Of a DNA stretch of 64,000 nucleotides, positions 26,374 through 37,800 are shown piece by piece. The DNA is taken from NCBI GenBank assembly GCA_023055505.1, contig JALIRH010000002.1, positions 22,574,437-22,638,436 of the forward strand, written 5' to 3'. Position 1 is the first letter of the stretch; each line of letters begins with the position of its first letter. The DNA is from Callipepla californica brunnescens (Eukaryota > Chordata > Aves > Galliformes > Odontophoridae). Made by a program: the position numbers and the translations under genes. The notes under the pieces are model-generated. The model did not search any database. It worked only from the letters and a program-made list of their open reading frames with translations, and was not told the origin of the DNA.

Positions 26374-26943
26374 ATGGGCAAGGAAATAACTCCATGCCTC
26401 AAGACTGCCTCCACCAAAAAAGAAGGAAGGGTAATTGTCGTAGGCATCTTCCTTCTGAGAAGAATGGAGAGCTCATTATGTTGGCCAGACACTACCCATA
26501 GGGAAGTGTGCTGCCTCCCTGGAGCCTGGATCAAGGTCATTGCAAGGAGTCTCACTAGTCTGGTTCACCCCTCCAGCTATTATCACCTACTGATAGTTCG
26601 GGCTAGTAGCAGTGAAGTCATTGAGAGAAGCCTGAGGGCTATCAAAAGGGACTCTGTGGCACTGGGGCAGTTAGTGAACAGACTGGGAGTAGAGGTGGTG
26701 TTTTCCTCTGTCCCTTCAGTGGCAGTGAGGAATACTGGGAGGACTATGAAGATACATCTGATAAATACATGGCTAAACAGCTTGTGCCACTGTAGGAATT
26801 TTGGTTTATTTGACCATGGAGTGGTTTACTCAGCACCTGGCCTGATTGGATCCACATGGGTCATAAGGGGAAAAGAATTCTGTCCCAGCATCTGTCTGGG
26901 CTCATTTGCCCTTGTGAGGCCTTATCTGGAGCATGATGTCTAA
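26374..26943 (+). pseudogene. CR1 ORF1 esterase-region remnant fused to ORF2 end
   Basis: An open frame of 189 codons. 'THREVCCLPGAW', 'AIKRDSVALGQLV', 'VEVVFSSVPSV' and 'NFGLFDHGVVYSAPGL' follow the order of the SGNH-esterase-like region of avian CR1 ORF1. The last dozen residues, 'ALVRPYLEHDV', belong to the C-terminal part of ORF2. A deletion has therefore joined ORF1 in frame to ORF2 near 26890-26905. The upstream ORF1 part (about 26310-26390) is in the same register but carries a stop. The Gly-Asp-Ser of the esterase nucleophile motif appears lost: the matching place reads 'VGIFLL'. Confidence 0.7.
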
Positions 26944-27170
26944 GCCTGGGGCCCTCGGTGCAAGAGAGATGCTGAGCTGTTGGAGCACATCCCAAGGAGG
27001 GCCCCAATGATGTATCTCTCCTATGATGAAAGGTTGAGGGAGTTGGGAATTCTTAGCTTGGAGATGAGAAACTTCCAGGGAGACCTTATTGTGGCCTTCC
27101 AATATTTGAAGAGAGCTCACAAGCAGGAGGAGGACCAAATTTTACATGGTCTTATAGTGATAGGATGAGG
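26944..27170 (+). pseudogene. CR1 ORF2 C-terminal remnant
   Basis: Past the stop at 26941-26943 the same protein continues in another segment. 'AWGPRCKRDAELLEHIPRRA' and 'YDERLRELGILSLEMRNFQG' match the '[19 protein letters not shown]' and '[20 protein letters not shown]' blocks of the intact ORF2 at 31366-31515. This is the region after the reverse transcriptase core. The fragment is non-functional. Confidence 0.8.
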
Positions 27171-27429
27171 GGGAGTGGCTTTAAACTAAAAGAGGGTAGA
27201 TTTATGTTAGATGTTAAGAAGAAATTTTTTACTTAGAGGGTGATGAGGTGATGGAACATGTTGCCCAGTGAAGCTGTGGATGCCCCATCCCCAGAGGCAT
27301 TCCTGGATGGGGTTTTGGGCAGCCTAATCCAATGGATGGCAGCCCTGCCTGTGGCAGGGGAGTTGGAACCGAATGATCTTTAAGGTCCTTGCCAGCTCAA
27401 GCCTTTCTATAATTCCATGATTCTATGAA

Positions 27430-28974
27430 AGTATGCAAAGTAGAGTGAAATAGATAAAACTGTATACAAAGTATCTTAAAAATACACTACTAAAGCTTTT
27501 ATGTTGGGTCTTTGTTAGGCTATTGTGCTGGAGCAGCGCATTGTTGGTGAAGAGTCTTTGTATAAACTGACCTGAATTGACGATAGTAATTTTGCTTTAG
27601 TGGATTGGGTCAAGTGAAGATTAGGTGTAAATTATATGTCCTCATAAAAATGATAAGTATATACTGCAAGATAAGGCAATATAAAGGATGAATCCCTAAC
27701 TATTTTAAAACTGTCATATCAAAATCCTTGTTTTCATTTAACAGATGCAGATTTGTTAATATAATGAGTAATATCAGTCGTTATGCATATAAGTGCAAAC
27801 TCACAGACCAGGGTTTTACATCCCCTATTTTCATGCTATTTGGAACACAGGGTTTCCATTTATTGTTCTGCTCCGTTTTGAGTGACATTTCCTTTTTTCT
27901 CTTCTCTGCATTAATTGAAATGGTGAGCGGAAATTCCAACATTTCCCATGAAATAAAAGTTCCAAAAAATTTTAGTATATGCCCAACCTTTTTCAACAAC
28001 ATTATTTTTTAATTGTGATCTCAACATCACAATTCTGAACCTTCAATTTAACAATGCAAAAATGATGAATTTCCAATTATTATGCTAGATACTCTGTTCG
28101 GATGTCATGCTATATCAAAACATGTATTACATATAATTCAATAAACAAAGCATTTGAATAGGATAAAAAAGGATTGAAGAAATCTTCATCTTTTTTGCAT
28201 ACATTTTTTCAAAACAATAATTATGTATCTTGAAAGTAATGAAACTGTAAGCTCTTCCATAAAATTGTTTTCTGGCAGTGCTACTCCTAGACAGCAAGTC
28301 ACAAGCCTGGTTTGTTGGTTACATTCCCATTGAGTCCATTACTCCATTTCAGTTCAGCTTTTTGTAAATAAAATGTGAGCAGTTTTTAGCAGGTATCTTC
28401 TTAATACTATTCATTTACTTAAATCAGATTGCTATGTTACTGTTCTTAGATTGAGAATATTTTTATTTTTAATTTATTCTTGAAAACAATTTCCAAGCAC
28501 AGCTGCATGTTCTTCAGACTCTGTATCAACAAAGAGTAATGTCTTTAAATACCCATTCTTCAAATATTAGTAAGAACTACATGCAAAAATTATGAAAAAT
28601 TATTTTTAAATATAGGAAGTGCATTAAATATACAGTTAAGTTGGGTAGGTTTCTTGTTACTGTAGTTGAAACATGAAAAATAAATGAATACAATCTTCCA
28701 AACTTAGTTAATGTCCAGAAATCAGCATCGAATTGTTGGAAGGCGCCATTCACAGGCCCACCTTTGTTAGCAAATCCTGGAATGCAAAACAACTTGAAGA
28801 AAAAAGAACTTCTGGTCAAGACAGCTTTGTATTCTGAATTAAAATTTGGATCTGTAAAATTTGTGAGCATCCAAAATATCAGATGCAGCTCTGAATTTCA
28901 GCTGAAAAGCCACTGTGGTTCTTGCCTCCCATAAATTAAACTTCCCCAGGACATTGTAATTTCATTTGCATCAT
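27430..28974. other. Spacer between two CR1 copies
   Basis: About 1.5 kb of strongly AT-rich unique-looking sequence, with short chance frames at 27728-28012 (plus) and 28870-28577 (minus). No domain was recognised. Confidence 0.5.
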
Positions 28975-28975
28975 T

Positions 28976-31777
28976 GTGCTGGAACAAAGGGTGAGGCAAG
29001 TGTCCCAGCTGAAGTGCATATACACCAACGCACGCAGCATGGGCAATAAACAAGAAGAGCTTGAAACCATTGTAAGGCAGGCAAACTATGACCTTGTTGC
29101 TATTACGGAAACATGGTGGGACCCCTCCCATGACTGGAGTACTGGGATGGATGGCTACAAGCTCTTCAGAAGGGATAGGCGGGGAAGAAAGGGTGGTGGC
29201 ATAGCTCTCTATATCAAAGAGTGTCTTGATGTTGAAGAGCTTGAGGTTGGAAACGACCAAGTGGAGTGTCTGTGGGTAAGGATCAGGGGGATGGTCTGTA
29301 GGAGTGACATCGTGGTGGGGCTCTGTTATAGACCGCCTAGCCAAGATGAGGAGATAGATGAGGTGTTCTACAAGCAACTAGTAGATGTTGCACGATGGCC
29401 AGCACTAGTTCTCATGGGGGACTTCAACTTCCCTGATATATGCTGGAAATATAATACCGCGCAGAGGAAGCAGTCCATGAGATTTCTGGAGTGTGTGGAA
29501 GATAGCTTCCTGACACAGCTGGTGCAGGAACCTACCAGGGGAAGTGCCCTGCTAGACCTGCTCTTCACTAACAGAGATGGACTAGTAGGAGATGTGAAGG
29601 TTGGGGATCGTCTTGGCCAGAGTGACCATGAAATGGTAGAGTTTGCTATTCTTGGTGACATCAAGAGGGTGACTAGCAAAACTGCTGCCTTAGACTTCCG
29701 GAGGGCAGACTTTGACCTGTTCAGGACGCTTGTTGCAAGGGTCCCTTGGGACTCGCTCCTGTGGGGTAAAGGGGTCCAGGAAGCCTGGGCCCTCCTCAAG
29801 ACGGAAATCTTAAAGGCACAGGAGCAGGCTGTCCCTGAGTACCGTAAGTCAAGCCGGAGGGGAAAAAGACCAGTGTGGATGAACCGAGATCTTTTGTTGA
29901 GACTCCGGGAGAAAAAGAGAGTCTATGTCCTCTGGAAGATGGGACAGGCTACTTGGGGAGACTACAGGGAACTTGCCAAGATTTGCAGGCAGGAAGTTAG
30001 AAATGCAAAAGCCCAGCTTGAACTTAGACTGGCTACTGCAGTAAAGGAGAACAAAAAATCCTTTTATAAATATATTAACAGTAAAAGAAGAACTAAGGAG
30101 AATTTCCCTCCTTTACTTGATGCGGCAGGGAATGTAACCACAGAGGATAAGGAAAAGGCTGAGGTTCTCAATGCCTTCTTCACGTCTGTCTTTAACAGAC
30201 AGACCAGTTATCCTCAGGATACTCCTCGCCCTGACCTGGAAGTCTGGGACGAAGTGCATCATACACCCCCTGTGATCCCAGCAGAGACAGTCAGAGACCT
30301 GCTCCTCCATCTGAACTGCCACAAGTCCATGGGGCCAGATGGGATCCACCCAAGGGTGCTGAGGGAGCTGGCAGAGGTGATTGCCAAGCCGCTTTCTGCC
30401 ATCTATCAGCATTCCTGGTCATCTGGAGAGGTCCCGCAAGATTGGAGGCTTGCCGATGTGACTCCCATCTACAAGAAAGGCCGTAAGGAAGATCCGGGGA
30501 ACTACAGGCCTGTCAGCCTGACCTCGGTATCAGGGAAAGTTATGGAGCAATTGATCTTGAGGGAGATCACACGGCACGTGCATGGCAATCAGGGGATCAG
30601 ACCCAGCCAGCACGGGTTCACAAAGGGCAGGTCGTGCTTGTCCAACCTCATCTCCTTCTACGACTGGGTGACCAGACTGGTAGATGAGGGAAAGGCTGTT
30701 GATGTAGTCTACCTGGACTTCAGCAAAGCCTTTGACACGGTCTCCCACAGTATTCTCCTGCAGAAGCTGGCAGCCCATGGTGTGGACAGGTTCACTCTTC
30801 TCTGGGTTGAGAATTGGCTTGAGGGCCGTGCCCAGCGGGTAGTGGTTAATGGAGTCAAGTCCAGCTGGCGTCCTGTCACGAGTGGTGTCCCCCAAGGGTC
30901 GGTATTGGGGCCCGTCTTGTTTAATATCTTTATTGATGACCTGGATGAGGGGATTGAGTGTACCCTCAGTAAGTTTGCGGATGACACCAAGTTGGGAGGA
31001 TGTGTTGATCTGCCTGAGGGTAGGGAGGCCCTTCAGCGGGATCTGGATAGGCTAGACAGTTGGGCTGAGGTCAATGGGATGAGGTTCAATAAGGCCAAGT
31101 GCCGGGTCCTGCACTTTGGCCACAATAACCCCATGCAATGCTATAGGCTTGGGGCAGAATGGCTTGAGGAGTGTATAGAGGAAAAGGACCTGGGGGTGTT
31201 GGTTGATACTCGGCTCAGCATGAGCCGGCAGTGTGCCCAGGTGGCCAAGAAGGCCAATGGCATCCTGGCCTGTATTAGGAATAGTGTGGCCAGCAGGAGC
31301 AGGGAGGTGATCATCCCCCTGTACTCAGCTCTGGTGCGGCCGCACCTCGAGTACTGCGTTCAGTTTTGGGCCCCTCACTACAAGAGAGACATCGAGGCCC
31401 TGGAGCGTGTTCAGAGAAGGGCAACAAAACTGGTGAGGGGTCTGGAGCACAGGTCTTACGAGGAGCGGCTGAAGGAGCTGGGATTGTTTAGTTTGGGGAA
31501 AAGGAGGCTCAGAGGAGACCTCATTGCACTCTACCACTTCCTGAAGGGAGGCTGTGGTAAGGAGGGGGTCGGCCTCTTCTCCCAGGTAACTAATGACAGG
31601 ACGAGAGGGAATGGCCACAAGTTGTGCCGGGGAAGATTTAGATTAGACTTGAGGAAAAATTTTTTCTCTGAGAGGGTGGTCCGGCACTGGAATGGCCTGC
31701 CTAGGGAGGTGGTTGAGGCACCGTCCCTAGCACTGTTCAAGAAGCGTTTAGATGAGGTGCTGAGGGATTTGATTTAG
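28976..31777 (+). CDS. CR1 ORF2: endonuclease and reverse transcriptase
   Basis: A 933-codon frame without stops. It nicks chromosomal DNA and copies the element RNA onto the nick (target-primed reverse transcription). The N-terminal AP-endonuclease-like domain covers about residues 12-225. It has the metal and catalytic positions N18 ('YTNARS'), E45 ('ITETWW'), D149 and N151 ('GDFNF'), and D217 and H218 ('SDHEM'). The reverse transcriptase core covers about 470-760, with 'VTPIYKKG', 'NYRPVSLTS', '[14 protein letters not shown]', '[11 protein letters not shown]' and the catalytic 'FADD' at 667-670. The CR1-type C-terminal block follows ('[17 protein letters not shown]'). The first codon shown is GTG. 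No ATG with context is seen there, because the copy is truncated into the ORF, so a native start and promoter are probably missing. The family's ORF2 is usually somewhat longer. All visible catalytic residues are kept, suggesting recent insertion. Confidence 0.92.
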   Translation: MLEQRVRQVSQLKCIYTNARSMGNKQEELETIVRQANYDLVAITETWWDPSHDWSTGMDGYKLFRRDRRGRKGGGIALYIKECLDVEELEVGNDQVECLWVRIRGMVCRSDIVVGLCYRPPSQDEEIDEVFYKQLVDVARWPALVLMGDFNFPDICWKYNTAQRKQSMRFLECVEDSFLTQLVQEPTRGSALLDLLFTNRDGLVGDVKVGDRLGQSDHEMVEFAILGDIKRVTSKTAALDFRRADFDLFRTLVARVPWDSLLWGKGVQEAWALLKTEILKAQEQAVPEYRKSSRRGKRPVWMNRDLLLRLREKKRVYVLWKMGQATWGDYRELAKICRQEVRNAKAQLELRLATAVKENKKSFYKYINSKRRTKENFPPLLDAAGNVTTEDKEKAEVLNAFFTSVFNRQTSYPQDTPRPDLEVWDEVHHTPPVIPAETVRDLLLHLNCHKSMGPDGIHPRVLRELAEVIAKPLSAIYQHSWSSGEVPQDWRLADVTPIYKKGRKEDPGNYRPVSLTSVSGKVMEQLILREITRHVHGNQGIRPSQHGFTKGRSCLSNLISFYDWVTRLVDEGKAVDVVYLDFSKAFDTVSHSILLQKLAAHGVDRFTLLWVENWLEGRAQRVVVNGVKSSWRPVTSGVPQGSVLGPVLFNIFIDDLDEGIECTLSKFADDTKLGGCVDLPEGREALQRDLDRLDSWAEVNGMRFNKAKCRVLHFGHNNPMQCYRLGAEWLEECIEEKDLGVLVDTRLSMSRQCAQVAKKANGILACIRNSVASRSREVIIPLYSALVRPHLEYCVQFWAPHYKRDIEALERVQRRATKLVRGLEHRSYEERLKELGLFSLGKRRLRGDLIALYHFLKGGCGKEGVGLFSQVTNDRTRGNGHKLCRGRFRLDLRKNFFSERVVRHWNGLPREVVEAPSLALFKKRLDEVLRDLI

Positions 31778-31852
31778 TAGCTTGGTGGGTAGGGATGGTG
31801 GTGTGAGGAAGGTTGGACTAGATGATCTTGTAGGTCCTTTCCAACCTAATGT

Positions 31853-31875
31853 ATCTATGAATCTATGAATCTATT
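31853..31875 (+). repeat. CR1 3' terminal 8-bp tandem repeat
   Basis: Almost three units of 'atctatga' end the CR1 copy. CR1 elements end in short tandem octamers rather than a poly-A tail. The 3' end is where the reverse transcriptase begins copying. Confidence 0.9.
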
Positions 31876-34800
31876 GTTATTCTTCACCAACATGGAAGGA
31901 TTTCTTTCTCATTTACAACAGGCAGAATTGACAATTTGCTATCAAAATGTTTTCCATAGTGAAAATTACTTTGCAATTAACATGTAAGATTTATTAAAAG
32001 AATTCAAGCATGTTGAGCCCTTTAATTAATGATAAAAAGAAATATCGAACAAAACCTACAAAAAAATCTAAATATATTTTCTGTTAGTGGTGAGCAAAAG
32101 CAATGTTATGTGCATATTTTTGTTATTTGCCAAATCACTTTAACTAGTGGAAAAAGTTTTTCTTTGTATACTTGTTCTTTTTATCAAAACAGGATCTTAT
32201 TCCCCCAGATCCATCCTGAAAGCATGAAACTAAGACTTTCTTAGAATAAAATATAAGGATTAATTTCTTCTGACATACTTATCCTCTGTTTAACAATCTG
32301 TTTTATGATGCTGCTGGGTGCTGTCAGAATTCACCTCCTAGCCATGGCAGGGAATATCTCAGGCTCCTTAGAAATTTTGGGGAGGGGTCATTCCGTGAAT
32401 CCAGCAGTTCTTCAACGATATCTTTTTGATAACCAATTGTCTGATCTCTGTCATGTCTATAAAGATTGATTCTCAGGAATGCTCTGCTGTTCCTGTCACT
32501 ACAAGGTCTGGTTTCTCTCAAATCCTGGACTGAAGAGTGCCAGTGCCATTATTCCAGAGGTATCCCCACAAAATCATTTGCAAACTTCTGGCAATGCCAA
32601 AAATATTTGACCTCTGATAATAAATAAATCATTTTCACTTTTCTGTGGCTGGATTTTGATGTAAGTTACACCAGTGGACTTCTAACAGTGAGGATCTTCA
32701 ACAGATGAATTAGTTTTGAAGTTAAAATCTTTGAGTAATTAAGTTTACTGGAATATATAAGGAGATGGAGACTGCCTTTGCAGTAGACTATTGCTTAGTG
32801 CATGTGTATGTTAAAGTTGCTATCTAGATGGCATTATGTCAAACTATCAAATACCATAGGCTCCTCCAAAATACGGAAAGGAGTATCTGAATATTTAGGA
32901 AATGATAGGCTGTTAAAAGTGAAATGCATAAAGGATCAATTTTGCTGATCTAGTTCAGCAAATTTGTGCAAAAAATGTCAAATTTTTTGCGTTCATCCTA
33001 TAAGAAAGTGGATTCCCTTTTCACTGTCATGATCTAAGTTAAATCTGCAAGCCTATGCAGAGAGGTTAGATGCTGGCTGGACAGGTTTGGAAATGGAAGA
33101 TCATAATCCATGGAGGAGGCTTTTATTCATTTGTACTTCTAGACTCGGGCTGGACAGCACATCAGATTCCCATGGAGCCTGAGCTGGGATTCAGAATGCT
33201 CCCCCAAGCCTTCAGACCTTTCTGATACAGTCTGGCTCAGAGTATCGTTGGCCCAGTGGTTAAAAATCATACCGTACAACAACAAAATCAATCATAGCCT
33301 GCACTCAAATTCTGAAGTGTTTATTATACAAACAATGAAGGACTGTAATCAAAGATACCTGCTGTTAAAATTGCTGTTCAGACCATATTTTTAAGTAAAG
33401 ACACAATTTTTCTATAATTTACAATGTCTTATGCTCCGGAAAGCCAGACAACTGTTCAGCCAAGAGTGGCAAGGAAAGTAAACTAGCAGTTCCTGTCTCC
33501 AGAGATCAGCTGATGACATTGATTATGCAGTGATATAAAGAAGGAAATGAGGAAGCTGGATTAATTCTAGTGTTGCTGAATACTCATCATAGTGATGGGT
33601 TAAAGAATGAATGCCTAACCAAAACAAGTTGAAAGATAGGAAAGAAGTAATTATTTACAAGATAAGAATGAAGAAAAACCTTTGGGGTGTGTGCATTTCT
33701 GTTTGCTGTTAATGACATTACAGACTACTAAATCTAGGGAGGAGTAAAATGTAGTCAAACTACGTGTATTTGACTATAATGCAGATGTAGGTGCTTAGAA
33801 TTACACCTACATTTAGGAAATTGTTCGCAACTTAGTAGTCAGAGCCTGTAAGTCATAGATACACATGCAATGGTAATGACACGCTGGGAAATGTAAACTG
33901 TCTGAATAGGGCTCTCGTGTCATTTGATAGATTGCCCAAGGAGCCAGACAGCCTTTGCTTTTCTCACTAACTGGTCTCTTGAACTTAAACATCTGTTGGG
34001 CATGCAAGGACATTTCAAGCACTAGGATAGCTGGTGGGAATACTGTCTTCTTACTGTTAACCCCTTTGTGTGACCAGATTTGAGGATAAGAATCTACACT
34101 GTTAGGCAAATTGGTTCAAGTTAACCTCCTGCACTCTTTGCATGCAAACACAGACCTGGCCAGGGATAATGAATTAATTCTCTCTGGAACTAAGATAAGG
34201 GTTAGCAAAGTAGAAGTTTGCACAGATATTTTTTTTCTTGATGTGTTTTTATAGGAGGCAAGCTGGCCGCAGATAGTTCTGCAGTGACCACTGAATTTAC
34301 TCTTGAGCAATTGTCTGTTCTGAGGGAGTGCAAAAGGACTCAACCTAGTGAGCCCTTGATTTTAGTGCATTCCAAAAGAATTCAGATGTCATCATAAATG
34401 AAATCAAATACAAAGAGAGTCCACAAAAATTGTAAGGGACAGAAATCATTTCAATAGTGGAGCATTTTTTATTTTTTAAAAACAACTGTTCCCTTTTCAT
34501 TTGTCTTTTTGACTGTTTTGAAATACAGTGTGATTATTTTGTCGTTCCACCCTTCTACTGTCACCGTTTTTATCTGGAACTGTTTTTCATCAGATAGGAA
34601 CGTCCTGTACAACACAAAAAGAAAACATTTTTTCTCTTTCAAAATAATAAAAAAATAATCCAAAGGTTTCACTGTGGAATGAGAAAGGGTCTGATGACAT
34701 TTTCTAGCAGCCAGCAAATCATGCTGTCATGCATAGGGAAAAAGCCACTAAAATATCCCCATCTAAAATATCGCAAAATTATGTAGAGCTCAATCCTAGG

Positions 34801-37800
34801 GAGCCATCTGCCATGTGAGAGCTCCACTGATTTCTAAAGGCGTTCATTGCAGGCAGGCTCGCAGGACTGGACGCATAATTTGTCCCTTTTAGAAACTGTA
34901 GCTGTCGAAACGAAGCTTTCATCAAAACACGTGAGTGGCAGAGGCAGCCTGACAAAATGGCCATGAATCTCACTGGGCAAAAAGACAACAAAACAACATA
35001 CCCTCCAAAGGAGTTATCATGCTGGCTGAAGAAGTGCCACAGCTACAGGTGTGGAAATGTGCTATTTGTGAAAGGATATGGCAGGATGGAAGGATATCCT
35101 GCCATGCGTATGCATGGAAATCTGGCTGCTCTCTGGGAGATTTCTGTTCAGAAAGTGTGTGGATAAGGTTCCTCCTCTGAAATTGCCCTTTTCCGAGTTG
35201 TAAGTCCTTATAACAAAAGTTAAATAACACTAACTCACATAAAGGATTTTTTTGTAATGTAAATAATATTTTTTGACTGAGGCATGCATATGGGCATTTA
35301 ATATTTTGTCAATTCTTGTCAATTTATTATCAAATATATGTTGATGATGGCTTATTGTGTCCTGCCTTGGGACAGAAAGTTGTTCTTGCAACCGCTTAGG
35401 TCCTTCCTCATGGTTCTGCGTTTCTGGAAGCACTGAACTTAGATGTGGAGGAAACAATTTGCAGAGAGGCAGAAGGGGATTTGTTTTACAAATTGCAGCC
35501 TGATGAGCTCGGCAACAACATAAAATACCCATGGAGAGTTACTATAATACAAATACTAAATGAAAAATCTTTCATGGCAACAGTAAAAGCAAAGCCTTTG
35601 ATATATATATAAAGTAGACAAAATTCCATTAATTTTCAACTTGGGACAGACGGTATATTTGAATTTACAGACATGCCAAATGGCAATTTTGGCTTCCAGT
35701 CTCTGAGATGTGGCTGATCTATTATGGGTGATAACAGCATATGCTACTTTCTGAGTCAGTTTCTGTTATGTCATGCGAAGCACCACCGCTAGTAATAGGA
35801 GGCATTTTTACATTAGCTAACTTCCAAAGTGAGGTTCATAATATAGCAAATAGTGGGGTTACAAAGGTAGATTCAATACTTGAGATGGATAACAAATTAA
35901 ATAGTAAACAAATAAATAAAAACAAACCTCACGTGACAAATCAGTGTGGCATGTAGTTTGTTCAGATTGTTTTTTCTCCATGTCAAAGAGTTGTGTTGTG
36001 TCTTGACAACATCCTTTAGCCTGGGAGAATAAAAGAAGACGTTTGGCCTTTGTGAGTCTGTGTCCAAACTCGTATGTCCTGGGGAGGTACAGGGCTGCTT
36101 GAGATGCTGCTGAGCAGCACTGAATAGTCAAGGAGCAGCAGTGTTTGAGTGCAATTTGGTGGAGCAGATGTTGCATTCCAGCTCTGCTCTGCTTCCTCAA
36201 GGCTTTGTCTGGTGTCATCCCTTTTCCTAAGTGAGTTTTCATAATGAATTTATTTGTTAATTGACACATAAAAATCTATGTCAATATAGCACTAAGAGCC
36301 TATCTTGAGTTTACATTGCCGAGAAATTGTAGAAAATAAAAAGCCTGAGCTTGACTGCCACCAAAAATTATCTTCTGCCTTTCATGGGGAAGAAACTACT
36401 GGTACAGCCACACTTCACACTGCACTGTCAAACAGCGCTTCTTTTTTTGCTGGTACTTGCTAGAGAAAATAAGATTTATATTGGAAGATCCTTTTTGATA
36501 CTTACTGAGGCATAGGCTGCACCTGCAATTCCTGGTAAGGGTTTTGGCAGATGTTTCTGGCCTTGATGGGCACAGCAGCACTAGGATACTTTCACTTGGT
36601 GCCCAATTGGCAGCTCTGGTGCACCAGAGTTGTCCCACCAGTGCCCAAACCAGGCCATGAGGAACATCTTTTATTCTTTACACAGATGTAAAATTGTTCC
36701 TTTCACTGTTTTCACGATTTTGATGGCAGAGCTAACAAAACACAGAAGTGGTCTTCATTTCAGACATAAGCTAGGGCAACTCCTTCAGTACAGAACCCTA
36801 GTTGTTACCAATAGCACGAGAAATCCAGAAACTAGCTCCCTCTTGGGATGATATGATTCAAATTTACCTTTTTCCTTCAGGTGAATTCCCTGTCTGATAA
36901 TGGGTGAGGATACTTTCTACAAAAGCTATTGCAGGAAGAGTTCAAACCTAACCTGAGCATCTTTGAAAAGGAGGGAAGACTGTTTTAGTGCCTGGGGAAG
37001 TTGTTATAAGAGTGGGAACTGCAGGAGCACCAGTCTTTCCTCCCTGGACAGTTTTTATATTTAACGTTAAGCCACCACTACACAGACCAGATCCCAGTAA
37101 CTTCACCTTAAATTATCACATCTCTGGGCGCTGCTGAGAAGAGCCTGGCTCCATCTTCTCTACTCCACTCATCAGGTTTAAGCTCACAGACCTCACCATG
37201 GGACACACAGCCCAGGTGGGCAGGATGTTACTTTTATCAGCTGAAGACCAGGCAGAATGTAGGTTTGGCAGCCATCCAAACCTACATGGATGTCTCTATC
37301 CTGATAAATAATGCTGTAAAACCTCTGGATACCCTGTGTTTCCTCTAATGATTTCATGAGTTAAATGAGTATCATGCATGCACCTGCCCAGGTGGGCTAA
37401 AGGCATCTCTCTGCTGCACTCTGTTGTGCTCTCTGCTTGGTGGCACACACCAAGGCACAGGGTGCCAGGTCCACACTAAGCACTGTCAATACTGCTTGTA
37501 GCTATCTGCTGACTGGCCCTAACTGACTGCCTACAACTGTTATCCTAGCTTTGATTTAATCATATTACCGAAAATATTTTTCCTTTACCTTTCTCTCCTT
37601 TAGTCAACAGACTTCTAATTCTATCCGAATTTTCTTGGTAACATGCCATGAACTGTGCCTGCCACTACCCCTGCTGTTTCCTGGTGAAGTACCTGTGTAG
37701 CAACACTAGTGGAGGAATGACTGAAGTGCTTCAAGCACTGTGTTTGCAACGACTGTCCACAATATGGAGTTGGTAATGCTCAGGGTACACCTGTTCCTCC

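Larger units (their letters stand above)
25500..27429 (+). mobile_element. Internally deleted CR1 LINE with 5' end, ORF1 and 3' end
   Basis: A GC-richer block begins near 25500 and resembles a CR1 5' leader. At 25865 an ATG opens 'MVSTRQKALAK', which matches the way avian CR1 ORF1 proteins start. ORF1-type sequence continues with frame breaks to about 26890. The element then jumps to the last part of ORF2 (26902 onward, 'ALVRPYLEHDV', later 'YDERLRELGILSLEMRNFQG'). The 3' untranslated region ends in 'ccatgattctatga' at 27429. The endonuclease and nearly all of the reverse transcriptase are absent. The 5' limit is uncertain by a few hundred bases. Confidence 0.8.
28975..31875 (+). mobile_element. 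CR1 LINE, 5'-truncated but with intact ORF2
   Basis: The element runs from the start of the ORF2 endonuclease region to a 3' terminal '(atctatga)n' run at 31853-31875, and is far richer in G+C than its flanks. The 3' untranslated region is short (about 95 bases): 'gatgatcttgtaggtccttt' followed by 'ccaacctaatgt', the conserved CR1 end. The 5' untranslated region, ORF1 and perhaps the first 50 or so ORF2 residues are missing, as expected from incomplete reverse transcription. No obvious target-site duplication was found, which is normal for CR1. Confidence 0.93.

Noticed and set aside
28898..31740. Several antisense open frames over the CR1 copy (such as 29799-29368 and 30895-30530)
   Set aside because: They are reverse-strand shadows of the intact CR1 ORF2, which has strong protein motifs in its own frame.
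35078..35105. 10-bp perfect inverted repeat 'atggcaggat' / 'atcctgccat'
   Set aside because: Short arms and no further structure. Similar hairpins are expected by chance in 64 kb.
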